Positions 1 through 8,605 of a stretch of DNA of 64,000 nt are shown one piece after another (the first letter of the stretch is position 1; each line of letters begins with the position of its first letter). Source of the DNA: Candidatus Hydrogenedentota bacterium (lineage in GTDB: Bacteria > Hydrogenedentota > Hydrogenedentia > Hydrogenedentales > JAEUWI01). Both the position numbers and the translations under genes were made by a program. The stretch spans positions 1-64,000 of the forward strand of contig JAEUWI010000012.1 of assembly GCA_016791475.1 (NCBI GenBank). Direction: 5' to 3'. The notes below the pieces were generated by a model. That model saw only the letters and a list, made by a program, of their open reading frames with translations. It was not told where the DNA came from and ran no database searches.

Positions 1-117
1 GGGTCTTATGGGTCTTATGGGTCTTATGGGTCTTATGGGTCTTATGGGGCGTATGGGGCGTATGGGGCGTATGGGGCGTATGGGGCGTATGGGGCGTATG
101 GGGCGGAGGGGGCGGAG
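1..117. repeat. 9-bp tandem repeat array
   Basis: Thirteen consecutive 9-bp units: five GGGTCTTAT (1-45), six GGGGCGTAT (46-99) and two GGGGCGGAG (100-117). The array touches the window edge, so it may continue leftward. Units change in blocks rather than at random, as expected from local duplication and slippage. A closely related 10-bp version (ATGGGGTCTT) lies at 39373-39440. No coding function is visible. Confidence 0.95.
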
Positions 118-134
118 GGCTACTGAAAACTTTG

Positions 135-161
135 TTGACAAAACCTTGGCTTTGCTATAGT
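135..161 (+). promoter_or_regulatory. Probable sigma70 promoter of the padR operon
   Basis: A perfect -35 hexamer TTGACA (135-140) is followed after 15 bp by TATAGT (156-161), five of six matches to the -10 consensus. The spacer is short. The element sits 46 bp before the padR start, and a palindrome (168-179) covers the expected transcription start. Prediction from sequence only. Confidence 0.6.
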
Positions 162-167
162 GTAATG

Positions 168-179
168 CAAGGTACCTTG
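168..179. promoter_or_regulatory. Palindromic operator candidate for the PadR regulator
   Basis: CAAGGTACCTTG is a perfect 12-bp palindrome immediately downstream of the -10 hexamer. Autoregulation by binding an inverted repeat overlapping the promoter is common for PadR proteins, so this is the likely operator. Binding is inferred. Confidence 0.5.
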
Positions 180-207
180 TTAAGCACTTATCCGGAGCCT
201 TTGTGGC

Positions 208-579
208 ATGGCGCGTGTGGAAATCGATAGTGGCGAGATGGACCTGGGCAACTGGACGACCCAGTTGCGGAAGGGGCTGCTGGAGCTTTGCATCGTGAAT
301 CTGCTGGCGCAGGGGGAGCTGTATGGTTATGACCTGGTCAAGCGGGTAACGGCGATCCGGGGTGTGGTGGTGACGGAGGGGACGATTTATCCGCTGTTGT
401 CGCGCCTGCGCAAGGCGGGGCTGCTGGAGACCCGGAGCGAGGAGTCGCCGAATGGCCCGGCGCGGAAGTATTATCGTTTGACCCCCGCTGGCGAGCAGAC
501 GCGGCAGTTGATGAATGCCTGCTGGCGGGATATTGAGATTGGCGTGGACGGTTTGATCAATGAGGGGAATGGACGATGA
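208..579 (+). CDS. PadR-family transcriptional regulator
   Basis: A 123-aa winged-helix repressor. The core (about residues 20-105) has the PadR signature: a helix ending LYGYDLVKR, the TEGTIYPLLSRLRKAGLL recognition-helix region, and the wing GPARKYYRLTPAG. Such proteins usually repress an adjacent membrane-protein gene and themselves in response to a ligand or stress. GGAG at 194-197 precedes the ATG at 208; an in-frame ATG at 238 is an alternative but has poorer spacing. The stop overlaps the next start (ATGA at 576-579), so the two genes are probably translationally coupled. PadR next to a HAAS-domain protein is a known pairing, which fits here. Inducer unknown. Confidence 0.9.
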   Translation: MARVEIDSGEMDLGNWTTQLRKGLLELCIVNLLAQGELYGYDLVKRVTAIRGVVVTEGTIYPLLSRLRKAGLLETRSEESPNGPARKYYRLTPAGEQTRQLMNACWRDIEIGVDGLINEGNGR

Positions 580-3305
580 AGCGCTGGACGCCCGAAGCGG
601 AACAACGGCTGGATGATTATCTGGAAGAAATCGTCGACCTGACCCAGAGAAGCGGCGAGGTCGATGACGACTTTGTGGAGGAACTCCGTCAGCACATCCG
701 CAGCGATGCGGAGGAGAGCGCGGGCGGGGTGGTGACGCCACAGCATCTGGAGCGGGCGCTGGCGGCGGCGGGCAAGCCCCGGGATGTGCTGGGGTTGGAG
801 TCGAGCGAGCCGGCGAATGGACACGGACACGGCGCGGCGCGCGAACAAGGTCTGGCTGAGTCCGAAACAGCCGCGCCCACCGTCGCAGTGCGCGGGAAGC
901 CCTTGCTGAAGGTACGTCTGATCTTCGGTGGAATCATCCTGCCCACGCTGGCGCTGTGCATGGAGCTATTTTTACTTTCCGAGAGTGGCGGCGGCGGTGT
1001 GGGGGTGATGCCGACGCTGATGCATGTTTTCATGATCGCGCTGGTGCCGATGTTGGTCTGGTACTTGATTGTGCGCCGTGATCCCGCGGGTGACATGGCG
1101 ACGGCGGGGATGAGAAACCGGATCGCGATGATGCTGGGTTATCTCAGCGCGATCTCGTTGATCTACACCATTTTCCTGCTGCCTATTACGCCCTTTGCGC
1201 TGATTGGTATTCTATATCTGGGCCTTGGTTTGATTGCGCTCGCCCCTGCGAGTGCGTTTCTGTGCAGTCTTCATCTGCTTGTCAAGTTCGGGCAGTACGG
1301 ACTCTTTGACAAGAACGGTGGACGCCGTGCCCGGCTATGGTATTCGACGGGTATTGCGGTGGCGGTTGCACCGCTCGCCGGTCACTGGGGTCTTCAGTCT
1401 GCCCGCCATCACCACGCGATGCAGGTGGTGCATGGCGACGCCGAGGCGCAGTCGCAGTCCTTATGGACCCTGCGCTTGATCGGCACGCCTGATCCTTCGA
1501 CGGCCTGGGGGCGGGACCAGAATCTCTCCTGGATGTGGCGAGGTCTACTCTCGGACAGAAATCGCTGGGATGGTGATTGGCTGAGCGTTGAGGACCTGGA
1601 GCGGGTGCACTTCCGGGCTACCGGCGAGATCGCCGATCCGCAGGCTGCGGGTTCGCGCTGGTACACCACCAATGCCTTATCTCAGCGCTGGCGCTTGCTT
1701 CGCGAGCAGGGCGGTGACAAGGTCGGCGCGATGATACCTGGTTTGTCGCTGGCGAGCAGCAATCTGGATGTGGACATGGTCCGGGACGGTCTGGCGGAGT
1801 CGGGGTTGTCCTACACCGAGTGGGTGCTTGAGTTTTCAAATGACAACCCGGAGGCGAATGAGGCCCGTTGTGTTATTGCGATGCCGCCGGGGAGCGTGGC
1901 GAGCCGTCTGACCCTCTGGATCAATGGTGTGGAGTGCGAGGCGGCCTTCGGCGGCACGAATCAGGTAAAGGCGGCGTACCGGGACGTGGCGGTTGTGCGG
2001 CGTCAGGACCCGGCGCTCCTGAGCAACCCGGCGAAGGGCGAGGTGTTCCTGCAATGCTTCCCCGTGCCGGCCTTCGGGAAGATGAAGGTGAAGATTGGCG
2101 TGACTGCGCCGCTCCAGTCCCTAGGCGGGAAAGCCTACCTGATGCTTCCGCGTATAGTGGATGAGAATTTTACTGTGGCTCCGCGATTTGCACACCAGAT
2201 AAGCGCGGAAGGTTTCAAGGGCCTGTCGTCGCCGATTTCCGGCTTGACCGCGATTCCGGGAAACGGCGGCACATCCAGCATCGCCGGACGGGCGCCGCAC
2301 AAGGCCCTTTCGGGCGAGGTCGCCACACCCTGGCTACTGGTCGAGGGCGCTGTTACCACGGGACTTTTCGAAGGCCAGTTGGGATCTTATAGTGCGACGA
2401 TGGAAATCGCGCCGGCCGCGTCCACCGAATCTCGAAATGTTTGGCTTGTGGTGGATGGGTCGGCGGGCGTGGGTCGGGCGAAGATTGATTGGGCGGCGTT
2501 GGTGCGAGCTTTCCCGGAGGGTGCCGCGCTGCACGCGACCTTTGCCGGATTCAATTCGGAGCACTGGGACGAGTCCGGTGGGCGCGAGGGTCTGATTGCG
2601 TGGCTGTCGGCGCGGGATTTCGCGTACGGGCAGCGGGTGGTTCCGGCGATGGTAGAAGCGAGCCAGCGGGCCCTGGCCACGGCCAATGGGGAGTTGCTGG
2701 TGATCCATGGGCCCCAGCCGTACGAAGATGAAGAGGACGATGCGCTGGCGTCCGCCATCAAGCGGGGGCGGCGCAATGGCGGGGCCTTGCCGGTGCGGAT
2801 GGTCGGTGTTGCGTCGGGTCCGAATGCCGTGGCGCGGTCGCTGGTGAACTTTTCGGAGGTTGAGACCATCGCAACCTTCGATTCTCCGCAGAAGACCTTG
2901 GAGCAGTTGGCGCGGGCGGGCGTGGCTACCGATCTTGTTCGCAAGTACACGCTGCGCGGCGATGGAGCGAGCGCGGTAGACGGCGCGCCGCACGGTACGG
3001 CGTCGCATGTGGTTCGAATGGCCGCGTTGGACCGAATCATGGGGCTGTTGCGATCGGAGTCGCCGCTGGAGACCGAGGAGGCCGTGTCGATTGCCAAGCG
3101 TTGTCGTCTGGTCACGCCGGTGAGCGGTGCGGTGGTGCTGGAGAATCAGGCCCAGTACGCCCGCCACGGTCTGGACGACAAGGAGGCCCTCGATGCCGTG
3201 CCGGCCGTGCCCGAACCGGAGGAGTGGCTGCTGCTTGGTGTGGCGGCGTTGGCGCTGGGGGTAGCGCTGCTTCGCCGGAAGAAGACCTTTGTTGTGGTGC
3301 CCTGA
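576..3305 (+). CDS. HAAS / multi-TM / VIT / VWA-like protein with PEP-CTERM tail
   Basis: A 909-aa membrane protein, apparently a dedicated exosortase substrate. Residues 1-75 resemble the HAAS (permease prefix) domain that accompanies PadR regulators. Several membrane segments follow at about 110-275. Residues about 415-515 look like a VIT domain, with FSNDNPEANEA, an LxLWINGVECEA stretch and PALLSNPAKGEVF. Around 620 a VWA-like strand reads VWLVVDGSAGVG. The C-terminus has PEP at 879-881, a hydrophobic helix and the RRKK cluster typical of PEP-CTERM. The exosortase gene starts 3 bp after this stop. Length and architecture recall the MSEP-CTERM proteins paired with exosortase K, but the exact subfamily cannot be settled by eye. 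Cargo and role unknown. Confidence 0.82.
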   Translation: MKRWTPEAEQRLDDYLEEIVDLTQRSGEVDDDFVEELRQHIRSDAEESAGGVVTPQHLERALAAAGKPRDVLGLESSEPANGHGHGAAREQGLAESETAAPTVAVRGKPLLKVRLIFGGIILPTLALCMELFLLSESGGGGVGVMPTLMHVFMIALVPMLVWYLIVRRDPAGDMATAGMRNRIAMMLGYLSAISLIYTIFLLPITPFALIGILYLGLGLIALAPASAFLCSLHLLVKFGQYGLFDKNGGRRARLWYSTGIAVAVAPLAGHWGLQSARHHHAMQVVHGDAEAQSQSLWTLRLIGTPDPSTAWGRDQNLSWMWRGLLSDRNRWDGDWLSVEDLERVHFRATGEIADPQAAGSRWYTTNALSQRWRLLREQGGDKVGAMIPGLSLASSNLDVDMVRDGLAESGLSYTEWVLEFSNDNPEANEARCVIAMPPGSVASRLTLWINGVECEAAFGGTNQVKAAYRDVAVVRRQDPALLSNPAKGEVFLQCFPVPAFGKMKVKIGVTAPLQSLGGKAYLMLPRIVDENFTVAPRFAHQISAEGFKGLSSPISGLTAIPGNGGTSSIAGRAPHKALSGEVATPWLLVEGAVTTGLFEGQLGSYSATMEIAPAASTESRNVWLVVDGSAGVGRAKIDWAALVRAFPEGAALHATFAGFNSEHWDESGGREGLIAWLSARDFAYGQRVVPAMVEASQRALATANGELLVIHGPQPYEDEEDDALASAIKRGRRNGGALPVRMVGVASGPNAVARSLVNFSEVETIATFDSPQKTLEQLARAGVATDLVRKYTLRGDGASAVDGAPHGTASHVVRMAALDRIMGLLRSESPLETEEAVSIAKRCRLVTPVSGAVVLENQAQYARHGLDDKEALDAVPAVPEPEEWLLLGVAALALGVALLRRKKTFVVVP

Positions 3306-3308
3306 GTC

Positions 3309-4766
3309 ATGTCGGGCACGCTGAGCGAGACGATGGGAGTCGACGGCGCAACCCGCGCCGAGGGGAGGGACGTGTTCAGCTCGAACATGCTGGTTGTCGG
3401 GGTTGCTGTGCTTGGGTGTTGGGGCGCGTGGTGGCGTATGGGCGGGCAATGGTTCGAGCCGGGCTTCAATGCCAGCGGGCTGGCGACGATGGGGGTGGCG
3501 ATTGGGTTTGCGTGCTATCGCGCCTGGGCGACACGGCGGGAGGCCGTTCCGATTGCCTGGCCCTGGCTCTTTGCGTGCGCGGGGCTGCTCACCGCGTATG
3601 GGCTGCTCTACGGCGGCACGCCGAAGCTGGTAACGTCGCTGATCGCGGTGATGCTCGTGTCGGCGATACTCCTTGGCGCTTTGCCCCGCGAAGAGCGGCA
3701 GCGCGCCTGGGGGCTGGCGCCGTGGATGCTGGCTTCGCTTCCGCTGGGCGTTGCGGTGAACCTTTACTTCGGCTATCCCCTGCGTGTCGCGGTCGGATGG
3801 ATAGCGTCGGCAGTGATGATGGGGCAGGTGACGCCTCTGGGCACGGGCTTGAGCGACGGGACGCATACGGTCTTTGTCGACGCCCCCTGCAGCGGCATCC
3901 AGATGCTCCGGGTGGCGGTATTGCTGGCGGGGATATTGGCCGTGTTATTTAGGCTGCGTCTTGCGGGTACCGTGATCCTGTGCTTAAACGCGGTGCTGCT
4001 GGCGCTGGTGGGGAACACGCTCCGGGTTTGTGTGCTCTTTCTGCTAACGCGACGAGGCGACGTTAGCGATGCGCTTCATACGTGGTCGGGCCTGGTCATT
4101 TTTGCCGGCTGTGCGTTGGCGCTGGTTGGCGCGGGGGTGGCCATCGCGCGATGGCAGATTCCGGAGGTGCGGTCGAAGGGGAGTATCCGCGCGCAGTATC
4201 GACCGGTGGCTACCGTGAGCGGGGCCGCGTTTTACCTGGCCGCCTTGCTGGCCTTCGCCGTGCCTTTTGCCGTCGCCGAGCGTCCGCACGAAGGCGGGAA
4301 TTCCGTGCCCTGGCCGACGATGTTAATGGGAGAGCGATTTGTAGCCTCCCCGCCGGATCCGGCGCTGGCTAAGTATCGGGATATCTTTCTTGGGACGATG
4401 GTCCAGGGTGTTCTGGAGGCGAGTGGGCGATTGGTGCTGCTTCGTCAGTGTGTAGAGCCGACTTTGAGTCTGCACACTTCAGAGAATTGCTATGTCGTCG
4501 CGGGTTTCCAATGCGCGGCGCTACCCGCCGAGCGCGACGCGCAGGGCCATTTGTGGAGCCGCTTCAGCGCGGTTCATCCGGACGGGCGGTCGTATGTGGT
4601 GAGGCAGTGCTTTTTCAGTGTGGACTCGGGTTCAGTGAAGGCGTCGAATCGATTGGAAGACTGGACAACGGGGCGTCCGTCGTGGCCGGACTCTTCAAGC
4701 TGGTACTGGGCTGCGGCGCGTCCGGGGTCGGAGGTTGGGCATACTCTGGCGGTGACGATTGCGGAG

Positions 4767-4775
<9 letters not shown>
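3309..4775 (+). CDS. Exosortase/archaeosortase-family transpeptidase with C-terminal ectodomain
   Basis: A 488-aa polytopic membrane protein. The exosortase active-site set is visible: Cys194 in APCSGIQML, Arg239 in GNTLRVCVLF and His257 in DALHTWSG, each within or next to a membrane helix. About eight hydrophobic segments span residues 25-280. After a final helix near 300-318, a non-membrane domain of about 170 residues follows, comparable in position to the EpsI/DUF3485 part of fused exosortases; I cannot confirm homology. The family cleaves PEP-CTERM tails and moves the protein to the cell surface. It lies 3 bp after its presumed single substrate. The last codons and the TGA stop lie in the first unit of a heptamer array, so the C-terminus may vary between strains. 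Confidence 0.85.
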
Positions 4776-4976
<201 letters not shown>

Positions 4977-5053
4977 GACAACGGGGTGAGGGGACGAGGG
5001 GCATCGCGCTGACTTATAGGACGGATAGGATGCTTAGGGGATCAGCTTGGCTT

Positions 5054-5704
5054 TCAGTTTCCCATTTTGTACTGGAAGGCTACGCGGCGGTTCAGGGCGC
5101 GGTTGGCGGGGGTGTTGTTGGGCACGGCGGGTTCGGTTTCGCCTTTGCTCTCGGCTTTCACGCGTTCGGGGGCGATTCCGCTGGCTTTCATGTAGTCCAC
5201 GACGGCCTGGGCCCTGCGGAGACCGAGTTGGAGGTTATAGGCTTCCGAGCCGGTGTCGTCGGTGTGGCCAACGCAGGTTACGGTGTCGCCGGGGAATTTA
5301 TGCATTTCGGCAATCACCTTCTGGGTTTCGGCAATGCCTTCCGGCCGCAGTTCCACGCTGTCGGGGTGGAAGAGGAGGTTGTTGAGTATAACGTGTCCAC
5401 AGACGATTGGGGGCTGCGGTTCGACCGCAGGGGGCGGCACGGGTGTTTCAGCGGCGGTGGGCGCAGGGGCGGGCGCCTGCCTGCTGTAGATCTTCCCCTT
5501 GTTTCCTCCCCCGTCGGATTTTTCCGGCCACCACCAGTGCCCGGCGCGTCCTTTGGAGTCGGGTTGGGGGCTTCGGGCTCCGGTGGCGTTGCCCCAGCCT
5601 TCGGGTTGGCCATCTACGGCGAGGGCCGAAGTGACGCTTGCGAGGACGGTGGCGGACAGCGTCGCCGCGACGCAAATCATATGGTTAAGCTTGTAAGTTT
5701 CCAT
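5054..5704 (-). CDS. OmpA-family peptidoglycan-binding protein
   Basis: A 216-aa exported protein. A signal peptide (ending near SALA) is followed by a low-complexity Pro/Ala linker and a C-terminal OmpA-like domain (about residues 100-216). The domain shows the family pattern: a strand with LLFHPDSVELRPEG, VTCVGHTDDTGS, and NQxLGLRRAQAVVDY-like spacing followed by NRALNRRVAF. The domain binds diaminopimelate in peptidoglycan and tethers envelope structures. Residues 30-70 are rich in Trp, Gly and Lys without a recognised fold. GAGGGAG lies 6 bp before the ATG. It stands alone between the heptamer array and a gene-free region, so nothing suggests a specific partner. Confidence 0.88.
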   Translation of the reverse strand: METYKLNHMICVAATLSATVLASVTSALAVDGQPEGWGNATGARSPQPDSKGRAGHWWWPEKSDGGGNKGKIYSRQAPAPAPTAAETPVPPPAVEPQPPIVCGHVILNNLLFHPDSVELRPEGIAETQKVIAEMHKFPGDTVTCVGHTDDTGSEAYNLQLGLRRAQAVVDYMKASGIAPERVKAESKGETEPAVPNNTPANRALNRRVAFQYKMGN

Positions 5705-6294
5705 GGCGTGCTCCCTCTGGTGTGTAGTGTCATTTTAGCCTTCTGAAGTGATTTCAGCGTTGCAACGCGATCCTGACCCTGCAACGTGATCGTACACGAC
5801 TGGGAGCGTCGAAGATGCGCCGTGGCGGACAGGCGTCTCTCCTGCATCATGCACCGCAGGTGCATGGATGTCTCCAAAGACGCATTACTTCACGGTGATC
5901 GCGATTAATGCAGATAAGCACACTATGCTTTGGACGCACCTTCGGCGCGTGGTGCCGGCAGGGATGCCTGTCCGCCACGGCGCATCTTCGACGCTCCCAG
6001 GCTTGGGCACATTTTTGCAGAATCAGTCGGTGGCGGGAAGTCGGCGACTCGACGCCGTTCCGCTGAAGTGTGACTGCCCCTTTTATACCGGAATGACGTC
6101 AGGAGTTCCATTCCTCCGGGCGTGAAGAGGTAATCCCGGCGGCAGCGGGGGGTTGAATGATCGTCAACCATATGCTACTTTGCAGTGAGGATACTGCAGG
6201 TGCGCCAGGGCCGAAGTCCGAGAGGAGCGCACCGGTGAACGCGCAGACATGAGCTGCCCGGCATCGCGGCCTGGGGCAACGAGGGAGATTATAC
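5705..6294. other. Gene-free stretch containing an inverted repeat
   Basis: About 590 bp without a convincing gene. Frames here lack ribosome-binding sites and recognisable protein features. The main structure is a pair of 35-bp inverted arms at 5800-5834 and 5966-6000. The last part carries the ribosome-binding site (GAGGGAG) of the gene at 6295. Confidence 0.7.
5800..6000. repeat. 35-bp perfect inverted repeat with 131-bp interior
   Basis: Positions 5800-5834 and 5966-6000 are perfect reverse complements over 35 bp, starting CTGGGAGCGTCGAAG. Beyond the perfect arms the match continues imperfectly toward the interior (AGGCGTCTCTCCTGCA against AGGCATCCCTGCCGGCA), so these look like two inverted copies of a longer element. 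The words CTGGGAGCG and CAGGC-TC-C-CCTGCA recur at 54435-54514, suggesting one dispersed family. No transposase or target duplication is visible. Confidence 0.85.
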
Positions 6295-7281
6295 ATGCAG
6301 TGGAATCCGGATGCGTCGCAACTGGCGAACCAATATATGGACGATGTGCGTCGGGCCTGCGAGGCGCGGGGAATGGACCCGGAGCCGGTGGCGAAGCAGG
6401 TGTACAACCGAATACTTGCCCAGGTGATGGCGAGCGGGGTGGAGATTGTCAGCGTGGATCTGGTGCGGGGACTTCTGGCGGCGGCGGGCCCGGCGGAGTC
6501 GCAGGTGCCGGGAAGTGTGCCACCGCCACTGCCGCCTCAGGGGAGTTTTGGGCAACCTTTGGGCCAGTCGCCTGTATACTCCGGCGCCGCCCCCGAAAAA
6601 TGGAAGGGTTCTTCCAGCGCGTTATCCGGTTGTTTTCTTGCCCTGGCGGTGGGTGTCGGTCTTTTTGTCTTCGTCGGAATTCTCGCTGCTATCTTGTTGC
6701 CGGCGCTGGCCCGGGCGCGGGAGGCGGCGCGCCGCGCGAGTTGCCAGAATAATCTGAAGCAAGTGGGCCTTCAATTGATGATTTATGCGAACGAGCACAA
6801 CGGCAAGTTTCCGGCGCTGGTGGATGAGCCGAACTACCTGATTTTCGGTCAGGATGTGTTGAAGTCCATGGATCTCACGCTGCTCCAGTGCCCCGCGGAA
6901 GATACGAACTACTCCGAAACGATGGAGGACGGTACGATCTTTGCGGATTCGGACTATCTCTATCTTGGATTTGCCCTGCGCGATCAGGCGGACGTGGACG
7001 CGGTGGTGGAGGCTTTTGAGGAGGGTGGGTCGGATTTCGAAGCCTTGGCCGCCCGCGAGTCGATTCCGGGGCCCCGAGGGGATATTGTGCCGCTGCGCGA
7101 CGATCTGCCCGACCCCGCCAGTATTCCGGTCATGGTGGAATGGTCAAATGTGCATGTGCCCGGTGGCGCCAACGTGCTGTATCTGGACGGGCATGTGGAG
7201 TATGTGAAGCACGGGACCAAGTTCCCCATGACGGATGAATTTTTTGCCGCCATTCAGGGGATCATTGAGGAAGGTGAGTAA
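6295..7281 (+). CDS. H-X9-DG pseudopilin-like protein with HAAS-like N-terminus
   Basis: A 328-aa protein of unusual build. Residues 1-70 form a helical, HAAS-like cytosolic module ([13 protein letters not shown] through [11 protein letters not shown]), then a Pro/Gly/Gln linker. A membrane helix at about 108-140 runs into the classic pseudopilin stem [17 protein letters not shown] and [22 protein letters not shown]. The C-terminal part ends in an H-X9-DG element ([18 protein letters not shown], near residue 287), which usually accompanies type II-secretion-like pilins of planctomycetes and relatives. The GFTLIE prepilin cleavage site is missing, so it is probably membrane-anchored and not assembled as a pilin. 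GAGGGAG precedes the ATG. Function unknown. Confidence 0.75.
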   Translation: MQWNPDASQLANQYMDDVRRACEARGMDPEPVAKQVYNRILAQVMASGVEIVSVDLVRGLLAAAGPAESQVPGSVPPPLPPQGSFGQPLGQSPVYSGAAPEKWKGSSSALSGCFLALAVGVGLFVFVGILAAILLPALARAREAARRASCQNNLKQVGLQLMIYANEHNGKFPALVDEPNYLIFGQDVLKSMDLTLLQCPAEDTNYSETMEDGTIFADSDYLYLGFALRDQADVDAVVEAFEEGGSDFEALAARESIPGPRGDIVPLRDDLPDPASIPVMVEWSNVHVPGGANVLYLDGHVEYVKHGTKFPMTDEFFAAIQGIIEEGE

Positions 7282-7311
7282 GCCTCCGGGTTGCCCGGTC
7301 GGAGTCACGCC

Positions 7312-7776
7312 ATGCCGCGGATCGAACGCATATCCGCTACAAGCCCCAACTTCGAGGCGATCCGTGAGATCCGTCGGAGGGTTTTCGTGCAAGAGCAGGG
7401 GGTATCCCCGGCCAACGAGTTTGACGATATTGATCGGGATGCGGTTCATTTCCTGGCGTGTCTCGATGGTGCGGCGGTCGGGACGGCGCGGCTCTATGCC
7501 GAGGGCGGTGTGGCGCGCATTGGGCGGGTCGCGGTGCTGGCTTCGGCACGGGGTCGGGGTGTTGGAAGCGCCATCATGGAGCAGGCCCTGCTGGAGGCGC
7601 GCCGGCTCGGCTACGATGAAGTGGTGCTTCATGCGCAAACGCGGGTACGGTCCTTTTATGAGCGCCTGGGCTTTCGGTCGGAAGGTGACGTCTACGAAGA
7701 AGAGGGGATTCCCCACCTATCGATGCGATTGATCGGTCTGTCGCGTTTGGAGCCGATGAAATTGGGAAAAGATTGA
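7312..7776 (+). CDS. GNAT-family N-acetyltransferase (ElaA-like)
   Basis: A 154-aa acyl-CoA-dependent acetyltransferase. The acetyl-CoA binding loop appears as RVAVLASARGRGVGSAIM, in the family R/Q-x-x-G-x-G/A pattern. The N-terminal REIRRRVFVQEQGV and the C-terminal FYERLGFRSEGDVYEEEGIPH match the ElaA-like group of small GNATs. ATG 7312 is chosen because GGAG sits 7 bp upstream; a TTG at 7291 is in frame but lacks a site. It follows the pseudopilin-like gene by 30 bp on the same strand, possibly co-transcribed. Substrate cannot be predicted. Confidence 0.85.
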   Translation: MPRIERISATSPNFEAIREIRRRVFVQEQGVSPANEFDDIDRDAVHFLACLDGAAVGTARLYAEGGVARIGRVAVLASARGRGVGSAIMEQALLEARRLGYDEVVLHAQTRVRSFYERLGFRSEGDVYEEEGIPHLSMRLIGLSRLEPMKLGKD

Positions 7777-7782
7777 TTTGTA

Positions 7783-7829
7783 ATGTAGCTTACATACACG
7801 CTGGGCAAATTGGTGTACATTAAATACAT
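7783..7829. promoter_or_regulatory. Paired TGTA-N7-TACA operator-like motifs
   Basis: Two elements of the form TGTA-N7-TACA lie at 7784-7798 and 7814-7828, with centres 30 bp apart, close to three helical turns. The second, GTGTACATTAAATACAT (7813-7829), matches the consensus I recall for the nitric-oxide sensor NsrR at about 14 of 17 positions. It precedes an operon predicted to act on nitrogen oxides. The motif symmetry is directly visible; NsrR assignment is inference. Confidence 0.4.
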
Positions 7830-7948
7830 GTTTGGGCCGTGTCCAGTGCGGATAGCGGTGAGAGCGTGAGGTGTGAGCGGTTGTGTCTATACTGCACAAG
7901 GCTCCCCCATGGCCTGATCGGGACGTCAGCGAGACAGGGTACGCGGGA

Positions 7949-8605
7949 ATGTTCGGGAACGGAGCATTGGGCAGACGGAAGGCATTGGACCTGCGGGTTC
8001 TATTGGGGGTCCTATGCCTGGCGGGCTGCGCCCCGTCGGTGATTCCCCCGCCGGAATCGCTTTATGCGCGGGAGGTTCAGGGGGAGGTGTTTGATATCAC
8101 GCCGGTGCGGGGCGAAGTGAGGCCGCTACTGCATCGCCGGGGATCCTTCGAGTACAAGTGCACGGAGTGTCACAACGACTTTACGAGCGCGCAGCGGCAG
8201 AATGCCGAGATTCCCGAGCATGCGGAAATCAACGCCCGCTTCAATCACGGTCTGAACACCTTTTGCGTGAACTGCCACCATCCTTCCGATCGCAATTCCT
8301 ATGTGGCCCACGACGGCAGTCCGATCCCTTCGACGGAGCCCGCGCTTCTCTGCTCCAAGTGTCATGGCCCGACCTATCGGGAGTGGCAGGTGGGTATTCA
8401 TGGCCGCCAGAACGGCGGATGGGAGCGGGACAATCCCGAGCGCAAGAAGCTGCTGTGTATTCAATGTCACGATCCGCACTTGCCCGCTTTTGCGCCGATG
8501 GTTCCGGATCCTCCGACGATTCGAAGCCGCTTTGAAGGGAAGCACAAGGACGAGGGCGGCCCGGCGTCGCCTGGGTTGACGCAGCCCGAGGGAGGTCATT
8601 CATGA
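7949..8605 (+). CDS. Tetraheme c-type cytochrome lipoprotein
   Basis: A 218-aa exported electron carrier. The N-terminus has a basic stretch, a hydrophobic core and the lipobox LAGC, so it is probably a lipoprotein. Four CxxCH heme sites follow: CTECH, CVNCH, CSKCH and CIQCH, with further histidines that can serve as distal ligands. ATG 7949 places the signal peptide at the N-terminus; a longer in-frame start at 7883 is unlikely. The stop overlaps the next start (ATGA). It is the first gene of a four-gene operon with ferredoxin, NrfD-like and octaheme genes, and presumably passes electrons between the membrane module and the octaheme enzyme. Confidence 0.85.
   Translation: MFGNGALGRRKALDLRVLLGVLCLAGCAPSVIPPPESLYAREVQGEVFDITPVRGEVRPLLHRRGSFEYKCTECHNDFTSAQRQNAEIPEHAEINARFNHGLNTFCVNCHHPSDRNSYVAHDGSPIPSTEPALLCSKCHGPTYREWQVGIHGRQNGGWERDNPERKKLLCIQCHDPHLPAFAPMVPDPPTIRSRFEGKHKDEGGPASPGLTQPEGGHS

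Noticed and set aside
2334-3866. Long minus-strand reading frame opposite the membrane protein and exosortase
   Set aside because: Arg/Pro/His-rich translation typical of the antisense of GC-rich genes; it spans two real genes and has no domain.
5868-6171. Possible small genes in the inverted-repeat region
   Set aside because: Both strands are open over the palindromic sequence but have no ribosome-binding site or conserved feature.
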